The notes under the pieces were generated by a model. It was not told where the DNA came from. It saw nothing but the letters and a program-made list of their open reading frames with translations, and did no database searches. Positions 8,371 through 18,258 of a stretch of DNA of 28,160 nucleotides are shown one piece after another (within the stretch, counting starts at the first letter, position 1; each line of letters begins with the position of its first letter). The translations under genes were made by a program, and so were the position numbers. The DNA is from Chara braunii. Lineage: Eukaryota; Streptophyta; Charophyceae; Charales; Characeae. Where the stretch lies: assembly GCA_003427395.1 (NCBI GenBank), contig BFEA01000501.1:422092-450251 (forward strand). The letters run 5' to 3'.

Positions 8371-9682
8371 GGCATTATATGTCATGCGTAACAAAATAAT
8401 TAAATTGAACAGGCACAGAATGCACTATACGTGCGTTAAAAAAAACATGTTAAATTGCATTTTCGTTAAAATTAAGTTTGTTTTTCTGTTTCGCAATTTA
8501 TACTTGGCTAACTTGAAGAGGACATTTTGTTTGCTCAGTAAGGACCATTTTTTTGGTGGAGTGATGATCGATGACTTACTACCAGTTTATTTTTTTCCCT
8601 CAAACCATGAAATTTTATGCTTATAAAGCATATCAGACCAAATGTCAAGCAATTTATTTGTGTCCAATGTTAAAGGGGATGTAGCAAGTATTCGAGTACA
8701 AATCTAGAGATTGATCTTTGGATGAAAACGAAGGAATTAAGACCATATGTAAATAATTAAATGACGCAATAATATAGGGGCTTCCATCTACTGAATTTTG
8801 GGAAACATGGTTATAGGTTGTGCATGATCACGCCAAAGTCGTCCGGCTGAAGGCGTTGCAATGATTCGTCGGTCCTCAAACTCACATTAAACCCTATACC
8901 TTATTGTGCTAGCTAGAGGAATGAATGAACTGGTTCAACTGAGGTTTACTTACATAAAATATACTAAGCGGGTTTGACACTTAGCGTCACCTTAATAACC
9001 ATGTAGTTTCCCCTCACTTATAAACTAAAAAAAAATAACATGCATAAAGGGAACAACGTCAACAATAATGTGAAAACTATGGATAATGACTTTGTCCCTT
9101 TAGAGAAAAAAATCACAGGTAGATCATGTGGATGAGACACAAAATGATAACAACTATGGGTACCTTCATGGAGGTCATAAGACCACTGTTGCCGCGCGTC
9201 CAACGGGGGGCACAAAAAACAGATGATTGTTAGCAACGACCAATATAGCAAGGGGGGGGGGGGGGGTTAAGATTGAGATCACATGGTCTAAAGAGATTTT
9301 CACCACACTAAGGGCGTGAGGAAGGTCAAACTTGGAAATAAATGAACTTGTTAAAATCCAAGTGTAACACCAATGATATAATCATTTGTGCTTCAAGATG
9401 GTAAGCAAAGCCATATCACTATCTTCTACTCGCAATTTGACTAGCTGACACCGCAACCACAACCGAGGTGATAACAATTAGAAGAGAATGACAAGTAGAA
9501 ATAACGATTGTTTCTATTAGAGTATGCATGCTGGTAGAAAAAAAACGCATGTAGAGGATACTTTTTATGCTCATAGGTCATGACAACGGTCGAGGTAACA
9601 AACCGCTCATACGGTTGCACATAAGTCGCTTGTTGTAGGATCTCTTTAGACAATCCCTTGACATAGGTTGGCGGAAGACTTA
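8371..9682. other. Unrecognised AT-rich stretch
   Basis: I see no coding domain, RNA gene or clear repeat here. A run of 15 G occupies 9252-9266. Short open frames are consistent with chance. Confidence 0.5.
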
Positions 9683-10046
9683 TCACTGTTGGTAAGGTTA
9701 GTATTATGAAAAAGAAAATACTAAGACAATTAGCAATAATAAATGTAAAAGTTAGTAAGGTAAGAATAGGTGTCTATCCCGGACATCCCCGACCACCTCA
9801 TTCCAGTGACATCGTTGTTTGCAAACAACCTTACGGTTCTTATCCGAGCAGATGCAAGCAACAATCACTATTGGCAAGGTTAATACTGCGAAAAAGAAAA
9901 TACTAAGACAATTAGCAATAGTAAATGTAAAAGTTAGTAAGGTAAGAATAGGTGCCCATCCCGGGCATCCCCGACCACCTCATTCCAGTGACATCGTTGT
10001 TTGCAGACGACCTTACGGTTCTTATCCGAGCAGATGCAGACAACAT
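9683..10046 (+). repeat. 182-bp tandem duplication spanning the reverse transcriptase active site
   Basis: Units at 9683-9864 and 9865-10046 share AAAAAGAAAATACTAAGACA, GTTAGTAAGGTAAGAATAGG and CCCCGACCACCTCATTCC. The second unit encodes the FADD active site (TTTGCAGACGAC). In the first the same place reads TTTGCAAACAAC, so both aspartate codons are changed. A period of 182 is not a multiple of three, so the duplication itself breaks the frame. Confidence 0.93.
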
Positions 10047-10554
10047 AAGTGCACTCACCCAGGTTATTCACCTTTTTTCACTGACGACTGATATGAAGGT
10101 CAATTGGGATTTGAAAACTGAGGACTGGTGGCTCCACCCTCAAGGCGAACTCCCGCCTCTTCACCCGGCAGTAGCCTGGGTACGCAAGGAAGAGGCTATC
10201 AAAATTCTCGGGGTGAGATTGACAACAATTGGTCCCCCGCCTGATCATGGGGACATAGTAGTGAATATGGCAATAGACAAATTGGCTAAGTGGGCAGGAT
10301 TACAGACCTCACTTGTCGAGAGAGCGTTAGCAATCGATAACGACATTGGTCCCCCGCCTGATCATGGGGACACGGTAGTGAATATGGCGATAAACAGATT
10401 GGCTAAGTGGGCAGGATTACAAACCTCACTTGTCAAGAGAGCGTTAGCTATCAATAACATCATCTTAGCAGCAATATGGTGTAAACTGGCAGTCTGGCCC
10501 TTGAAGTCGCAACAGTACGCAAGACTGAGGAAACCACTCTCGACATACCTGTGA
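9952..10554 (+). pseudogene. LINE reverse transcriptase fragment (palm to thumb)
   Basis: This 200-codon frame contains the reverse transcriptase motif VTSLFADDLTVLI (about residues 13-25 from the first Met), where the two Asp residues bind catalytic metal. Next comes a region corresponding to motif D and the thumb (KVNWDLKTE, then IKILGVRLTT). After that are two copies of a 39-residue block ending in RALAI(D/N)N. Related residues (GRALAINNVVLASLWY) occur in LINE copy 2 at 18,259. The frame ends at a stop in the connection region. Upstream motifs are lost or scrambled by the 182-bp duplication. It acted in reverse transcription of LINE RNA at nicked target DNA. It is now a fragment without the endonuclease. 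Confidence 0.85.
10228..10461 (+). repeat. 117-bp in-frame tandem duplication in the LINE thumb
   Basis: Units start at 10,228 and 10,345, both with ATTGGTCCCCCGCCTGATCA, and run through GGCTAAGTGGGCAGGATTAC. The period is 117 bp, exactly 39 codons, so the frame stays open across both. LINE copy 2 has only one equivalent block, so this is a duplication in copy 1 or its subfamily. Confidence 0.95.
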
Positions 10555-10926
10555 AAAAACACTGCCAAAGGACAGGGATGTGTGCAGCGTGTGAGTTGGG
10601 ATGTCCTCAAGCAACCAATAAATAAAGGGGGGGGGGGATACGGGACCCGGAAAGCGAGAGTGATGCACTGATTTTTAAAGTCTTGGTAAGGCTGCTTATA
10701 CGTAATGACATTCCGTGGGGTCAGTTGGCCTGTTTGCAGATAGCCGCCTTGGCCCCGGCGTCAATAATGGGCATCGACCTGCACTAGCTCAAATGGCTAA
10801 CCAACAAACATTGGTCAATACCTTCCCCCTCGCAGCATAACCGGGTCAACAGTCCCCAACAAGCAGCCAAAATGGACCTCCACGTGGACCCCATGTGGCC
10901 AAGTCTGCTGAAGTTGTGGAGGAGGT

Positions 10927-11262
10927 GTGGCCCGCACCAAAATCGACCTCCCAATAGATGGCAAGACATATGGAGGCAGACCGCTGTTTGACAACCCCTA
11001 TGTTCTGGATGACAAAGGCATCTCGTTTGGCCTTACATCAAACTCACCCTGGCTTAACCGGACAAAAAAGGGAGTGTACACGGTTGGAGAACTTTGGGAC
11101 CCGTTGGCAGGAGATTGGGCCACAGCGGAGGTGCTGCAGCGCAGGCTAAAACATGTTAAAAAGGTGGGAGAAAAGGTAAGTGAGCTAGGGGAGGTCCTCC
11201 CCCTAGTCTGGAGACTTACCCTCAAAGTTGGTCCGGTGGCAGCATGGGGACTAGGAAATTAA
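10927..11262 (+). pseudogene. LINE ORF2 middle-region fragment
   Basis: An open piece of 111 codons lies between the reverse transcriptase and the zinc-finger region of LINE copy 1. It includes IDLPIDGKTYGGRPLFDNPY, and then KKGVYTVGELWDPLAGDWAT. A tract such as 'N..I...GRPLF...W...GI..V.DL.D' is a familiar pattern just before the zinc-binding region in plant-type LINEs, which supports the assignment by position. No catalytic function is expected of it. Stops and frameshifts separate it from both neighbours. Confidence 0.6.
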
Positions 11263-11699
11263 ATATGTGGACCTCCCCATACCGCTTAACATATAAGGTC
11301 TGCCAAAATAAGGAAAGGAGCTGCAAGCTTGAAGCGTACGAGTCCCAGTTGCCAGGTGCCAGATTTGCCAAACTGTCCTAGAATGAAAACTTGGACGGTC
11401 AGGAAAATTGGGTGGGACTGATGCATGTGAGAGTGGTTGGGGACGAACAGGAAGGCTTCTTTGCTTATGAGCCTACGATCCCGGTTGCCAGATTGCCTTT
11501 TGACCCAGGGGCGTAACACTGGCCTGGAACCAAACCTATGCATATCTGGAACTACACTGTCAAAGGGGGATACAGAGCCTCGTACCAAAGTCTGCCAATT
11601 GATCCCACGCTATCTCATAGATGGACACGGGGTTTCCCCCTGGACTCACAGATGGTAGAAAATCTGTTTTGAGCTAAGTATTCGAAAATCATGCCTACG

Positions 11700-12000
11700 A
11701 ACCTTAGGGACCTACAATGGCAGATACTCCACCAGTGTTTGCCCACCCCAAATTGGTTCGTCTCACGTACAGACCTGGAGCAGAAGGGTCTGCTGTCTCC
11801 CATCTGTGCTTATTGTGGTAGGTCGACACCGCCGGCCAGGGCGACACTATAACATTGCCTGTTAGCTTGCCCAATGGTGACCCAATTGTGGCAGTGGTGG
11901 GACGCGACCTTCCACTTCCTCACGGGGCTGCACATTCTGTGGGACCTCGGCCTTTTATTGCTCGACAAAAACCACCATTTCATAGCTCGTTGGCCTCCAT
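11700..12000 (+). pseudogene. LINE C-terminal zinc-binding region (zf-RVT-like), broken
   Basis: Read across frames, the translation gives HQCLPTPNWFVS, then PICAYCG, then a stop within HCLLACP and LWQWWD. This matches the Cys-x2-Cys ... His-x(3-4)-Cys layout of the zf-RVT region after the reverse transcriptase in plant LINEs. The parallel region of copy 2 near 19,560-19,730 reads HRCLLTNDWLIDRTYLEQ, CTSC and HIFLRCP. One stop interrupts it here. The domain is thought to help bind the template RNA or target DNA. Confidence 0.7.
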
Positions 12001-12153
12001 TTGCCACTACCTCTTCTCTAACATGAGGCTGCAACTTCTCATGCTGACCTGGCGAATGAGATGTTCCTCTGAAAGGAGGGATCATCAAGTCTGACTGCTG
12101 CAAGCCTAATAGGCGATTGAAGAGGAGATAGGTCTTGCACACGGGATGCATGG

Positions 12154-12402
12154 GTGTCCTTCATAAGAGATTATAGGGAGGAGAAAAAACCTACAGTCAA
12201 ACAAGTCATCCACGACACCTTCCTCCAATTATGGCAGGATCCATACCAAAAATTCTCTGAATTCGACGCCGGCCTCAACATTTATTGGAAACAGTGGAGG
12301 GCAACAAAGATGGCATGGCAAAGAAGGCCTTACCACTACTTTCAAGTCCCCTACTTGCAAACCAATTTTGTCCTCATAAAACACCACCCGCCAGACCCCT
12401 AG
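12154..12402 (+). pseudogene. LINE ORF2 C-terminal tail fragment
   Basis: An 82-codon frame begins MSFIRDYREEKKPTVKQVIH and contains QLWQDPYQKFSEFDAGLNIY. It occupies the position of the C-terminal tail found in LINE copies 2 and 3, with comparable spacing from the zinc-finger region. Sequence similarity to those tails is weak by eye, so I assign it by position. It ends shortly before the CT-rich 3' untranslated region. Confidence 0.45.
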
Positions 12403-13040
12403 CCGCCCTCACCCTCTCTAGGTGCCCCCCCCTTGCTTATACCATGTGCACACACTCTCCCTCCCCCTTTGTTGTTACCCACACTCCATTCACCTCCCGT
12501 CGGCCCCCTCATCCACCCCTCCCATATTCCCTCCAAACGACGACAGAAAGAGATCAGGTGAGGTGGAATACGGGTGCTCATGAGACGGTGACGCCACAGG
12601 GATACTCTGCAAGATGAATCCCCAAAGTGGAGAAGCCCCAAGGAGGAAGGATTGCTGAGAAGGTCAGCGCAGAGGTTGCTGCTCCCGAATACAACAGACG
12701 ATGAGACAAAGCAAGCTAAGAGTGACATGACATGGCAAGACCAAGGGAGGGGACAAGAGGAGAGACTTTGTCATGAGGACATCAGTGCACCCCCTCCCCC
12801 CCAGAATGACATCCACAATGTCCATGTACGAACTTTTGCCCTGTTGCAATCGCAGAATCAAGTCTTTCAGGGTGGTTAGGGACAGGGTTAATATCGACAC
12901 TCTCGGTATCGCTATCTGTTAATTGCAAAGCAGGGTCTTGGCGAGTACCTACCTGTAAAAAAGGAACACGAACCATAAGGTCACAAAACCCGCTAACATA
13001 TGACATAACTACGTGTTCTGCATACATCTTAATGTCAAGG

Positions 13041-13083
13041 GACGTTGGACCCGATTTCCGGCACGTGTAGCTCCCCACCAATG
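13041..13083 (+). repeat. Shared LINE 3' module, instance 1
   Basis: GACGTTGGACCCGATTTCC and GGCACGTGTAGCTCCCCACC match the module at the 3' ends of LINE copies 2 (20,625) and 3 (16,591-16,635, minus) and the solo instance at 25,935. It lies about 80 bp before the A12 tail of copy 1. Confidence 0.8.
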
Positions 13084-13174
13084 AAACAGAGTCATCTAGT
13101 ATGGAAACGTAGAGGGAGTGACTCTTATCAGCACCCCCTCTACGTCCCGATATCGATGTTTGAAAAAAAAAAAA

Positions 13175-13683
13175 TGCAATAATACACAGTGGGTAGACCG
13201 AGAGTTCTCTCTCCTCTAGAGCAGTTAGAAAGTTCCTGATTTCGAAAAATTAACAGCCTTGAGAATGGTTGACAATAGTATACTATGCATCGGGCAGTAC
13301 CTTAAAAATTGAACACATACTTCCGGTTGGAAGGCGGGAAGAAAGTTGAGGAGGTATTACATTCATTTACCCTTCTAGCGGAAGAAAACCTAGACTTTGA
13401 TATGGTCTTAAACATAGATTAAAGAATGGCGGCGAAAAATGTGTGAAGAAGGGTAAAGTTGAAAATTGTTTACCAGGTACGATAAAAAAAATGAGACAAA
13501 AAAAGTTTGCCGATATCATCAATCTGGTTCCAAATCCTCCCTGCTAAGTTGCATTACAGTACATGTGTATTGCATAGATACATAGTAAGGAATAAAGTGA
13601 TAGATCAAAGTATATATGGCCTATGTGGCACCTAAGAAGACGGTTAAGGTAAATGAAGGAGGGCCTAAAGGAAGTGAAAGTCG
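13175..13683. other. AT-rich stretch upstream of the gypsy pol relic
   Basis: By position this could be the gag-protease part or 5' LTR of the Ty3/gypsy relic, but I cannot recognise a protease motif, zinc knuckle or LTR end. Nothing else is seen. Confidence 0.4.
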
Positions 13684-14340
13684 ATGTCACTACAAATTCA
13701 GAACTTGTCAGCAAAGTTTGCAGATGTAAAAGAGAAGCCCAAGAGAATAGTAGAGAGGTCGATTAAGCGCGATATTAAGATAGAGTCAAGTAGTAAGATT
13801 CCCAAGGGCCCCATTAAAAAAATGGTACCACATGAGTTACAAGAGGTAAAAAACAAAACGGGTTTACGAGTTAACCCGTACAGGGAGTGGATTAAGCCGA
13901 ACTCATCTCTCTATGGTGTATTTGTCTTATTTGATCATAAGAAGGAGAGTTGAAACTGTGTATAGACTGTAGAGATTTGAATGTACTAAAAGTAAAGAAT
14001 GCAGAAAGTTTCAGAAACACGACCATTTATAGACGAACCGCATGAGAAGTTATAATATGTAAATATTTTTATAAAATAGACTTGAAGTCAAGATAATATC
14101 AAATTGAAAAAATTACTAAAGATAAACCCAATACAATTTTTAGAACTACGTACAACCACTATGAGTTTAGTATGTCTTTCCGCCTGATGAACCCTCCTAC
14201 TACTTTCTCTCGATCCATGAATTATCCATTTGGTTGACGTATTTGTAGTTGTATATTTTTATAACATCACATTTTTTAGCAAAAGTTTAGAAGAGTATGG
14301 GGAATATCTAGCCAAAAGTTGGGCAAGTTGAGAAAAAATA
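13684..14340 (+). pseudogene. Ty3/gypsy reverse transcriptase, inactive
   Basis: An 89-codon open part (13,684-13,953) covers the N-terminal side, with NLSAKFADV and NSSLYGVFVLFDHKKE corresponding to the family's 'SPYGAPVLFVKKK' region. A one-base shift then gives GELKLCIDCRDLN from 13,944. KIDLKS and YNHYEFSMSF follow before the active-site strand at 14,239-14,268. There the family's Tyr-Leu-Asp-Asp is read as Tyr-Phe-Tyr-Asn, so both catalytic aspartates are gone. The enzyme would have copied element RNA in virus-like particles. It is dead by mutation and frameshift. Confidence 0.85.
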
Positions 14341-14589
14341 AGTTTAAGGTAAATCCTAAAGTGTGAGTGGCCGAAGTAAAATGTGTTATAACTCGACCGA
14401 CGACCATGCACCAGATGAAAATCATGCACAACTTAATGGTAGCCAGATTGCGCATATTGGTGACTAACCGACACTCAAAAGTCTCACTCAACTACACTCG
14501 TTCATATGAATGACTAATTACTATAAAAAGTTTGTTAGAAACTTCGCAGTTATAGTTGCACCACTTCATCCTTTAAGAAATGAGTATGC

Positions 14590-14850
14590 AACAATAAAGG
14601 TCGCAAATTTATCCTTGTCATTCACGGTTACCGGCGATGCTAGTTAGTACGATACAAGAGTTATACTATCACAACACAATGGCAAGGGTTATAAATTAGT
14701 ACGGTCAACGCCCGAGAGATTATTATAAGAGAAACTAGCAGATTCTACCTATGAGCGAGAGTTGTATGCCCTCTATGAAGCGCTACAAACATGATGACAT
14801 CATTTACGAAAAAAAACACTTTAAAGTTTATTGAAGTCACAAAGCCCGAA
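14590..14850 (+). pseudogene. Ty3/gypsy RNase H, inactive
   Basis: GDAS (from 14,633) followed by a stop corresponds to the first catalytic Asp region. STYERELYALYEALQT contains the Glu of the ERE motif. The later TDHKSL motif reads Tyr-stop-Ser-His-Lys (around 14,826-14,843), so the third acidic residue is lost. At least four stops interrupt the domain. It would normally remove RNA from the RNA-DNA hybrid during reverse transcription. Confidence 0.8.
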
Positions 14851-15259
14851 TGTCCATTCTACAGATGGGTGAAACTTATAGAGTAAACCGCTAAAGGAAA
14901 ATTATAATATAATCTCGACTGTATTTATCAAGAAGAGTTTCTTTTTTTATTATTACTACTTACTTAAATATGAGAAATAACTTGCAATAGAAGATCAAAG
15001 ATGCCTATGACCGAAATCTTATCTGTAGAGCGGTTAAAGTTGATGTAATGAGAAATCATTTTAGAATAAATTCATAATTCAGAGGGAAACTTTGGTAGAA
15101 AAGAGTTATGTTAGCTTAGTAGCTTGCTACGTTCGTACACATGGCCTGTAATAAACTGTGATTGTATCGCTTACATATAGGAGTCTGAAGTATATCAGAC
15201 GATCACAAAAAGGACTCAACACGAAGATCATTATGACTCTTGAAGCCTATACCTATTCC

Positions 15260-15965
15260 CTAAAGATTTGGAAACTCGGTATCTATAGACTTTATGGACA
15301 CCGAGTTCAAAAGTAAAAATGGTAATTTCCAAATAACGATGCAGAATTTGCTCCTTCGCCAACATGAGCAAAAATAGATTAAGGAATTGGTAAGTTTTTA
15401 AGCATTGGCTCAATAACATTGTCCATCTCTTCACCATAATTATTGATTGGGATGTTCGATTTGCAAGGAACATTGGTAGCAACTCATGAAAGGGTATGGA
15501 CCACAACTGACCATATTATCATGTAGGTACCTCGATACTAGTTAGGATGAACAACCATATTGTTAGGTAGGTACCCTTAGACTAGGTAAGCTGAACGAAT
15601 CAATACGTTATTGAAGCAAATCGTTCGTACGCATACTAGACCCGATCACGTCGATTTGGATGAACAGGTAGCCAGTGCATATAACAACATAGTGAATTTA
15701 TCAACTACCAAGACAATGGATAAATTGCTTAAAACGATGAACGTCATAAAGACCTATGGATAAACTAAAGCAGGATTCAAAGGTTGTCACTCAACACTCG
15801 TGAATTTGCACTAAAGTATGAGAAAGACCTGCACAAAGTTACTGAAAACATTGAACATATACAATCCAAGATGATAGAGCACGGTAATAAGCACCACAAA
15901 TGTTCAAAGTTTTCATTTGGTGAAGTAGTGCAAGTTAAGCCTAAAGAATTTGTGCTTGAATAAGG
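15260..15965 (+). pseudogene. Ty3/gypsy integrase, inactive
   Basis: SVSIDFMD (first catalytic Asp), IIIDWDVRFARNIG (second Asp, matching the family's SDRD) and AERIN (catalytic Glu) can all be read, in different frames. TRPDHVDLDEQVASAYNNIV matches the usual segment after the catalytic core. FSFGEVVQVKPKEF near 15,910-15,955 matches the C-terminal 'F..GD.V.L..K' part. Each piece is separated by stops or shifts. A 54-bp imperfect repeat (GTAGGTACC at about 15,523 and 15,577) disturbs the region before AERIN. The C-terminus may once have held a chromodomain, but I cannot confirm it. Confidence 0.8.
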
Positions 15966-16250
15966 GATTTATCAGACATCGTTAGCTGTGTACAGAGGAC
16001 TGTGAGAAATATTATATGTCAAGGGAAGCACTGACCGTACTTCTTATACATTGGTTGTGCCTCTGCACCTTCCCACTTACACAGTCTTCAAAACCTTGAA
16101 GTTGTTATCTGTTGACTTAAGATAGTCCTTCCCTTCGTGCAAATCAATGATTCCCCATGATCTAGATGGTACCCATAACATCAACCACATCGTAGATTAA
16201 GCTGAACTTATAACTTGTAGGAGAGGAAGACCTAATTAACAACTTAGAGT

Positions 16251-16505
16251 GAACTTGCAATAGCAAAATCATGTAGCATAGGTAGTTACCCAAAGAACAA
16301 CTGTGTGAAAACTCTGTTCACGTAGTCTCGCATTATGGGCAAGTGTGAAGGGGGTAGCTACTCTTGACAATGTCATCTTCATTTAAACTTGATGAACCCT
16401 TTCATAAGCAAAGTCGTGATGAGTGTCTAAGCTTCTACTGTTTGTGATGAGTACTCAACTTCTGCTAATTGCATATCATTAATGTCAAAATCCTATAGCC
16501 TCTTG
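16251..16505. other. AT-rich stretch between the gypsy relic and LINE copy 3
   Basis: This could include a 3' LTR remnant, since a purine-rich patch GTGTGAAGGGGGTAG lies near 16,342. No second LTR exists in the window to compare, so this is only a possibility. Confidence 0.3.
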
Positions 16506-16590
16506 TTTTTTTTTATTTTTAACTTAGTCTAGTTGTTAAGAGGGATGATATGAGCAGCCCCGCTTAGCAGCCTTTCTGGTTGCACCAGCC

Positions 16591-16635
16591 TATTGGTGGG
16601 GAGTGTCACCTGCTGGAAATGGGGTCCAGCGTCTG
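16591..16635 (-). repeat. Shared LINE 3' module, instance 2
   Basis: On the minus strand: GACGCTGGACCCCATTTCC, then AGCAGGTGACACTCCCCACC. It matches the modules at 13,041, 20,625 and 25,935, and lies about 70 bp before the A-rich tail. Confidence 0.8.
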
Positions 16636-16883
16636 TGTATATACAGCGTGCGATTCCTTGGATATGTCAGAGATATTGAGGATAAAACACCTCTCTGCCA
16701 TCATTGATTACCCCAGATAGTTGGGGGATTGATTGTACAGAGCGGGGACCTGCCAAAAAAGGGGGTCCTCAGCCTCTGCAGCCTGCAGACCGTCTGAACT
16801 AACCCCACTCAGCGAGCAGAACCCCCCACCTGACCCACACCGCTCCACCTTCACCAACCCCCCATTTCCTTCCAAGCTAGTCC

Positions 16884-17259
16884 TCAAAGAGTTGTTGCTA
16901 ATGTCATGTTGGTGTCTATTGACCCGATTTCCGCATTCCGGTATAAGACTCCGCTTAAGACTGTTCCATACCACTGTAAATTCACCATGGAGAGACGGTG
17001 GGGCGGAAAGGGACCAGGAAACTCTAAAGGAGGGGGCAATGGAACCACAGGGTCCACCTTAGTCCAATCTTTGAAGCAGATAGCCGTAGTCCCACCTAAA
17101 ATAATATAAGACATGCTCCGAGAGATGACCTCCTACCCAGATAACGTAGGCTATCCAGCCCCCACACTCACTCACCAACCAGTCCCCCAAAAATTGTTTA
17201 ATGGCTCGTATTACGTCATTATGTGAAACGAATCTAATTGAGCTTTCACTTTTTGCCAC
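16884..17259 (-). pseudogene. LINE copy 3 ORF2 C-terminal tail
   Basis: Two overlapping minus-strand frames (17,259 to 17,059 and 17,114 to 16,884) together cover the conserved C-terminal tail of the LINE ORF2 protein. The first has IRAIKQFLGDWLVSECGGWI. The second has ICFKDWTKVDPVVPL, then LSMVNLQWYG. One frameshift separates them. Trp, Lys-Val-Asp and Leu-Gln-Trp-Tyr-Gly positions are kept between this copy and copy 2 although the DNA has diverged, which suggests past selection on this tail. I do not know a named domain for it. Confidence 0.75.
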
Positions 17260-17353
17260 TACGCCGTGAGTTCTTCTTGAATATATTTTTTAACCATTTC
17301 GATAACCTCCTCCCCCTCTATTCGGACCCTTACAATTATGTGAAACGAATCTA
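17218..17353 (-). repeat. 19-bp direct repeat at the 5' break of LINE copy 3
   Basis: ATTATGTGAAACGAATCTA occurs at 17,218-17,236 and again at 17,335-17,353, 117 bp apart. In copy 2 the equivalent outer position has unrelated sequence. The outer copy lies at about the place where similarity to copy 2 ends, so it may reflect microhomology-driven joining or template switching during insertion. Confidence 0.8.
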
Positions 17354-17495
17354 TTCGAGAACTCTCATGTGCGAAGCCTCGACCTTTCCAATGAACAAAA
17401 TATTTTTTTATACTTTTTTGAACTTTATGTATTAAAAAAAAAAAATTGTAAAAAACAAATAAGAAAAAAAAAAAACAGACACCCTCCCCCACATA

Positions 17496-17527
17496 CATAC
17501 AAACACACATAAACACACACACACATG

Positions 17528-17565
<38 letters not shown>

Positions 17566-17600
17566 AACAATCACGCGCGCGCACACACACACACACACAC
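17496..17600. repeat. (CA)n microsatellite with CG-alternating interruption
   Basis: Mostly AC repeats, with CACGCGCGCGCAC inside. Minus-strand frames here (Cys-Val repeats) are artefacts of the repeat. Confidence 0.95.
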
Positions 17601-17899
17601 CATGGTAGCCGTCCGGACATTCGGATCGGGTGCCAAACAGTTCGATGTCCGGTCTTCATGTCCGGATGGAGGTCCTTGGGGCTAAAGGGAAAAAAAAAGG
17701 GGGCGACCCATGGCGTTTATCGGGTCCTTGATGCCCCTCAAAAAATCACGGGGTGATTTTTTAGTGATGTTTCACCTCACTGGACAGGGCTTAGAGGGCC
17801 GGACACAAGACACTGCAGGTTTTTGGGGTGGTGGATTTTGCCCAGGCCCAAACAATTTCAAAGCGGCCGTTTCGACGTGGCGCCGCCGCTGCTGCCCAC

Positions 17900-17900
<1 letters not shown>
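17601..17900. other. Unrecognised stretch with a short perfect hairpin
   Basis: AAAAAATCAC (17,740-17,749) pairs perfectly with GTGATTTTTT (17,753-17,762) across a 3-nt loop. TGTCCGG recurs around 17,610-17,670. No gene is recognised. Confidence 0.5.

Positions 17901-17958
<58 letters not shown>
17901..17958. repeat. (GA)n microsatellite
   Basis: 29 uninterrupted AG units. Confidence 0.97.
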
Positions 17959-17959
<1 letters not shown>

Positions 17960-18258
17960 ACTGACAGAGCTATCAGTCTGAAGACTCTGACGTTCTGAAT
18001 TGAACTGCAAAGTTCGTTAAGTTACATATAAGGTCTTGTTTCCTCAACCAATTGTCATATCTACTTGGTTGGTGGATACATCACCAAGGTGTGCAAACCC
18101 CTGAGTTGTCGTGAGTCAAATGGGTGCCAAAAAGAGCCTCGATCAAAGTATTGGGCATCATGATGACAACTATAGGCAAACCGACATCTAACGACGATTC
18201 TATTTTAAAACCTGCACTTGAAAAAATTACCTAGTGGAATGACAAACACACATCGCTG

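Larger units (their letters stand above)
9683..13174 (+). mobile_element. LINE copy 1: 5'-truncated, decayed non-LTR retrotransposon
   Basis: The element keeps, in order: the catalytic part of a reverse transcriptase (SLFADD motif near 10,000), the thumb and connection region to about 10,550, a frameshifted middle with an open piece at 10,927-11,262, a C-terminal zinc-finger region at about 11,700-11,880 (CAYC, then HCLLACP, then LWQWW), an open tail at 12,154-12,402, and a 3' untranslated part ending in A12 (13,163-13,174). The order matches plant LINE ORF2 proteins. The endonuclease and ORF1 are missing. Stops and frameshifts interrupt the frame in many places, so it is dead. Two tandem duplications lie inside the reverse transcriptase. 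The 3' end carries the shared GGACCC...CACGTG module (13,041-13,083) and a 10-bp-stem hairpin (ACGTAGAGGG at 13,107 with its complement at 13,136). Confidence 0.85.
13684..16250 (+). mobile_element. Ty3/gypsy LTR retrotransposon relic (pol only)
   Basis: Reading across many stops and frameshifts gives the order reverse transcriptase (from 13,684), RNase H (about 14,590-14,850) and integrase (about 15,260-15,965), the Ty3/gypsy order. Recognisable remnants are LCIDCRDLN, KIDLKS, STYERELYALYEAL, SVSIDFMD, AERIN and SAYNNIVN. LTRs, primer-binding site and gag are not identifiable. The sequence is AT-rich, with many codons turned to stops, unlike the GC-richer LINEs beside it. That fits an old, long-methylated copy. 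It cannot encode a functional protein. Confidence 0.85.
16506..17352 (-). mobile_element. LINE copy 3, minus strand: 3' end only
   Basis: Read on the minus strand, the last part of ORF2 aligns with LINE copy 2. IEMVKKYIQEELTA matches TELIKQYVQDELTT. FLGDWLVSECGGWIAYVIW matches RDWLGSDQGGRVAYVRW. ICFKDWTKVDPVVPL, then PPHRLSMVNLQWYGTV, match ICFKNWTKVDASIPL and HGLSMVDLQWYGVR. After the frame ends, a 3' region of about 300-400 bp follows. It includes the shared 3' module (complement of 16,591-16,635) and ends in an A-rich tail (T-run at 16,506-16,520 on the plus strand). Everything upstream of the tail segment is missing, as in typical 5'-truncated LINE insertions. Confidence 0.85.

Noticed and set aside
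17740-17762. Rho-independent terminator
   Set aside because: A perfect 10-bp stem with a T-run, but bacterial-type termination has no meaning in this context.
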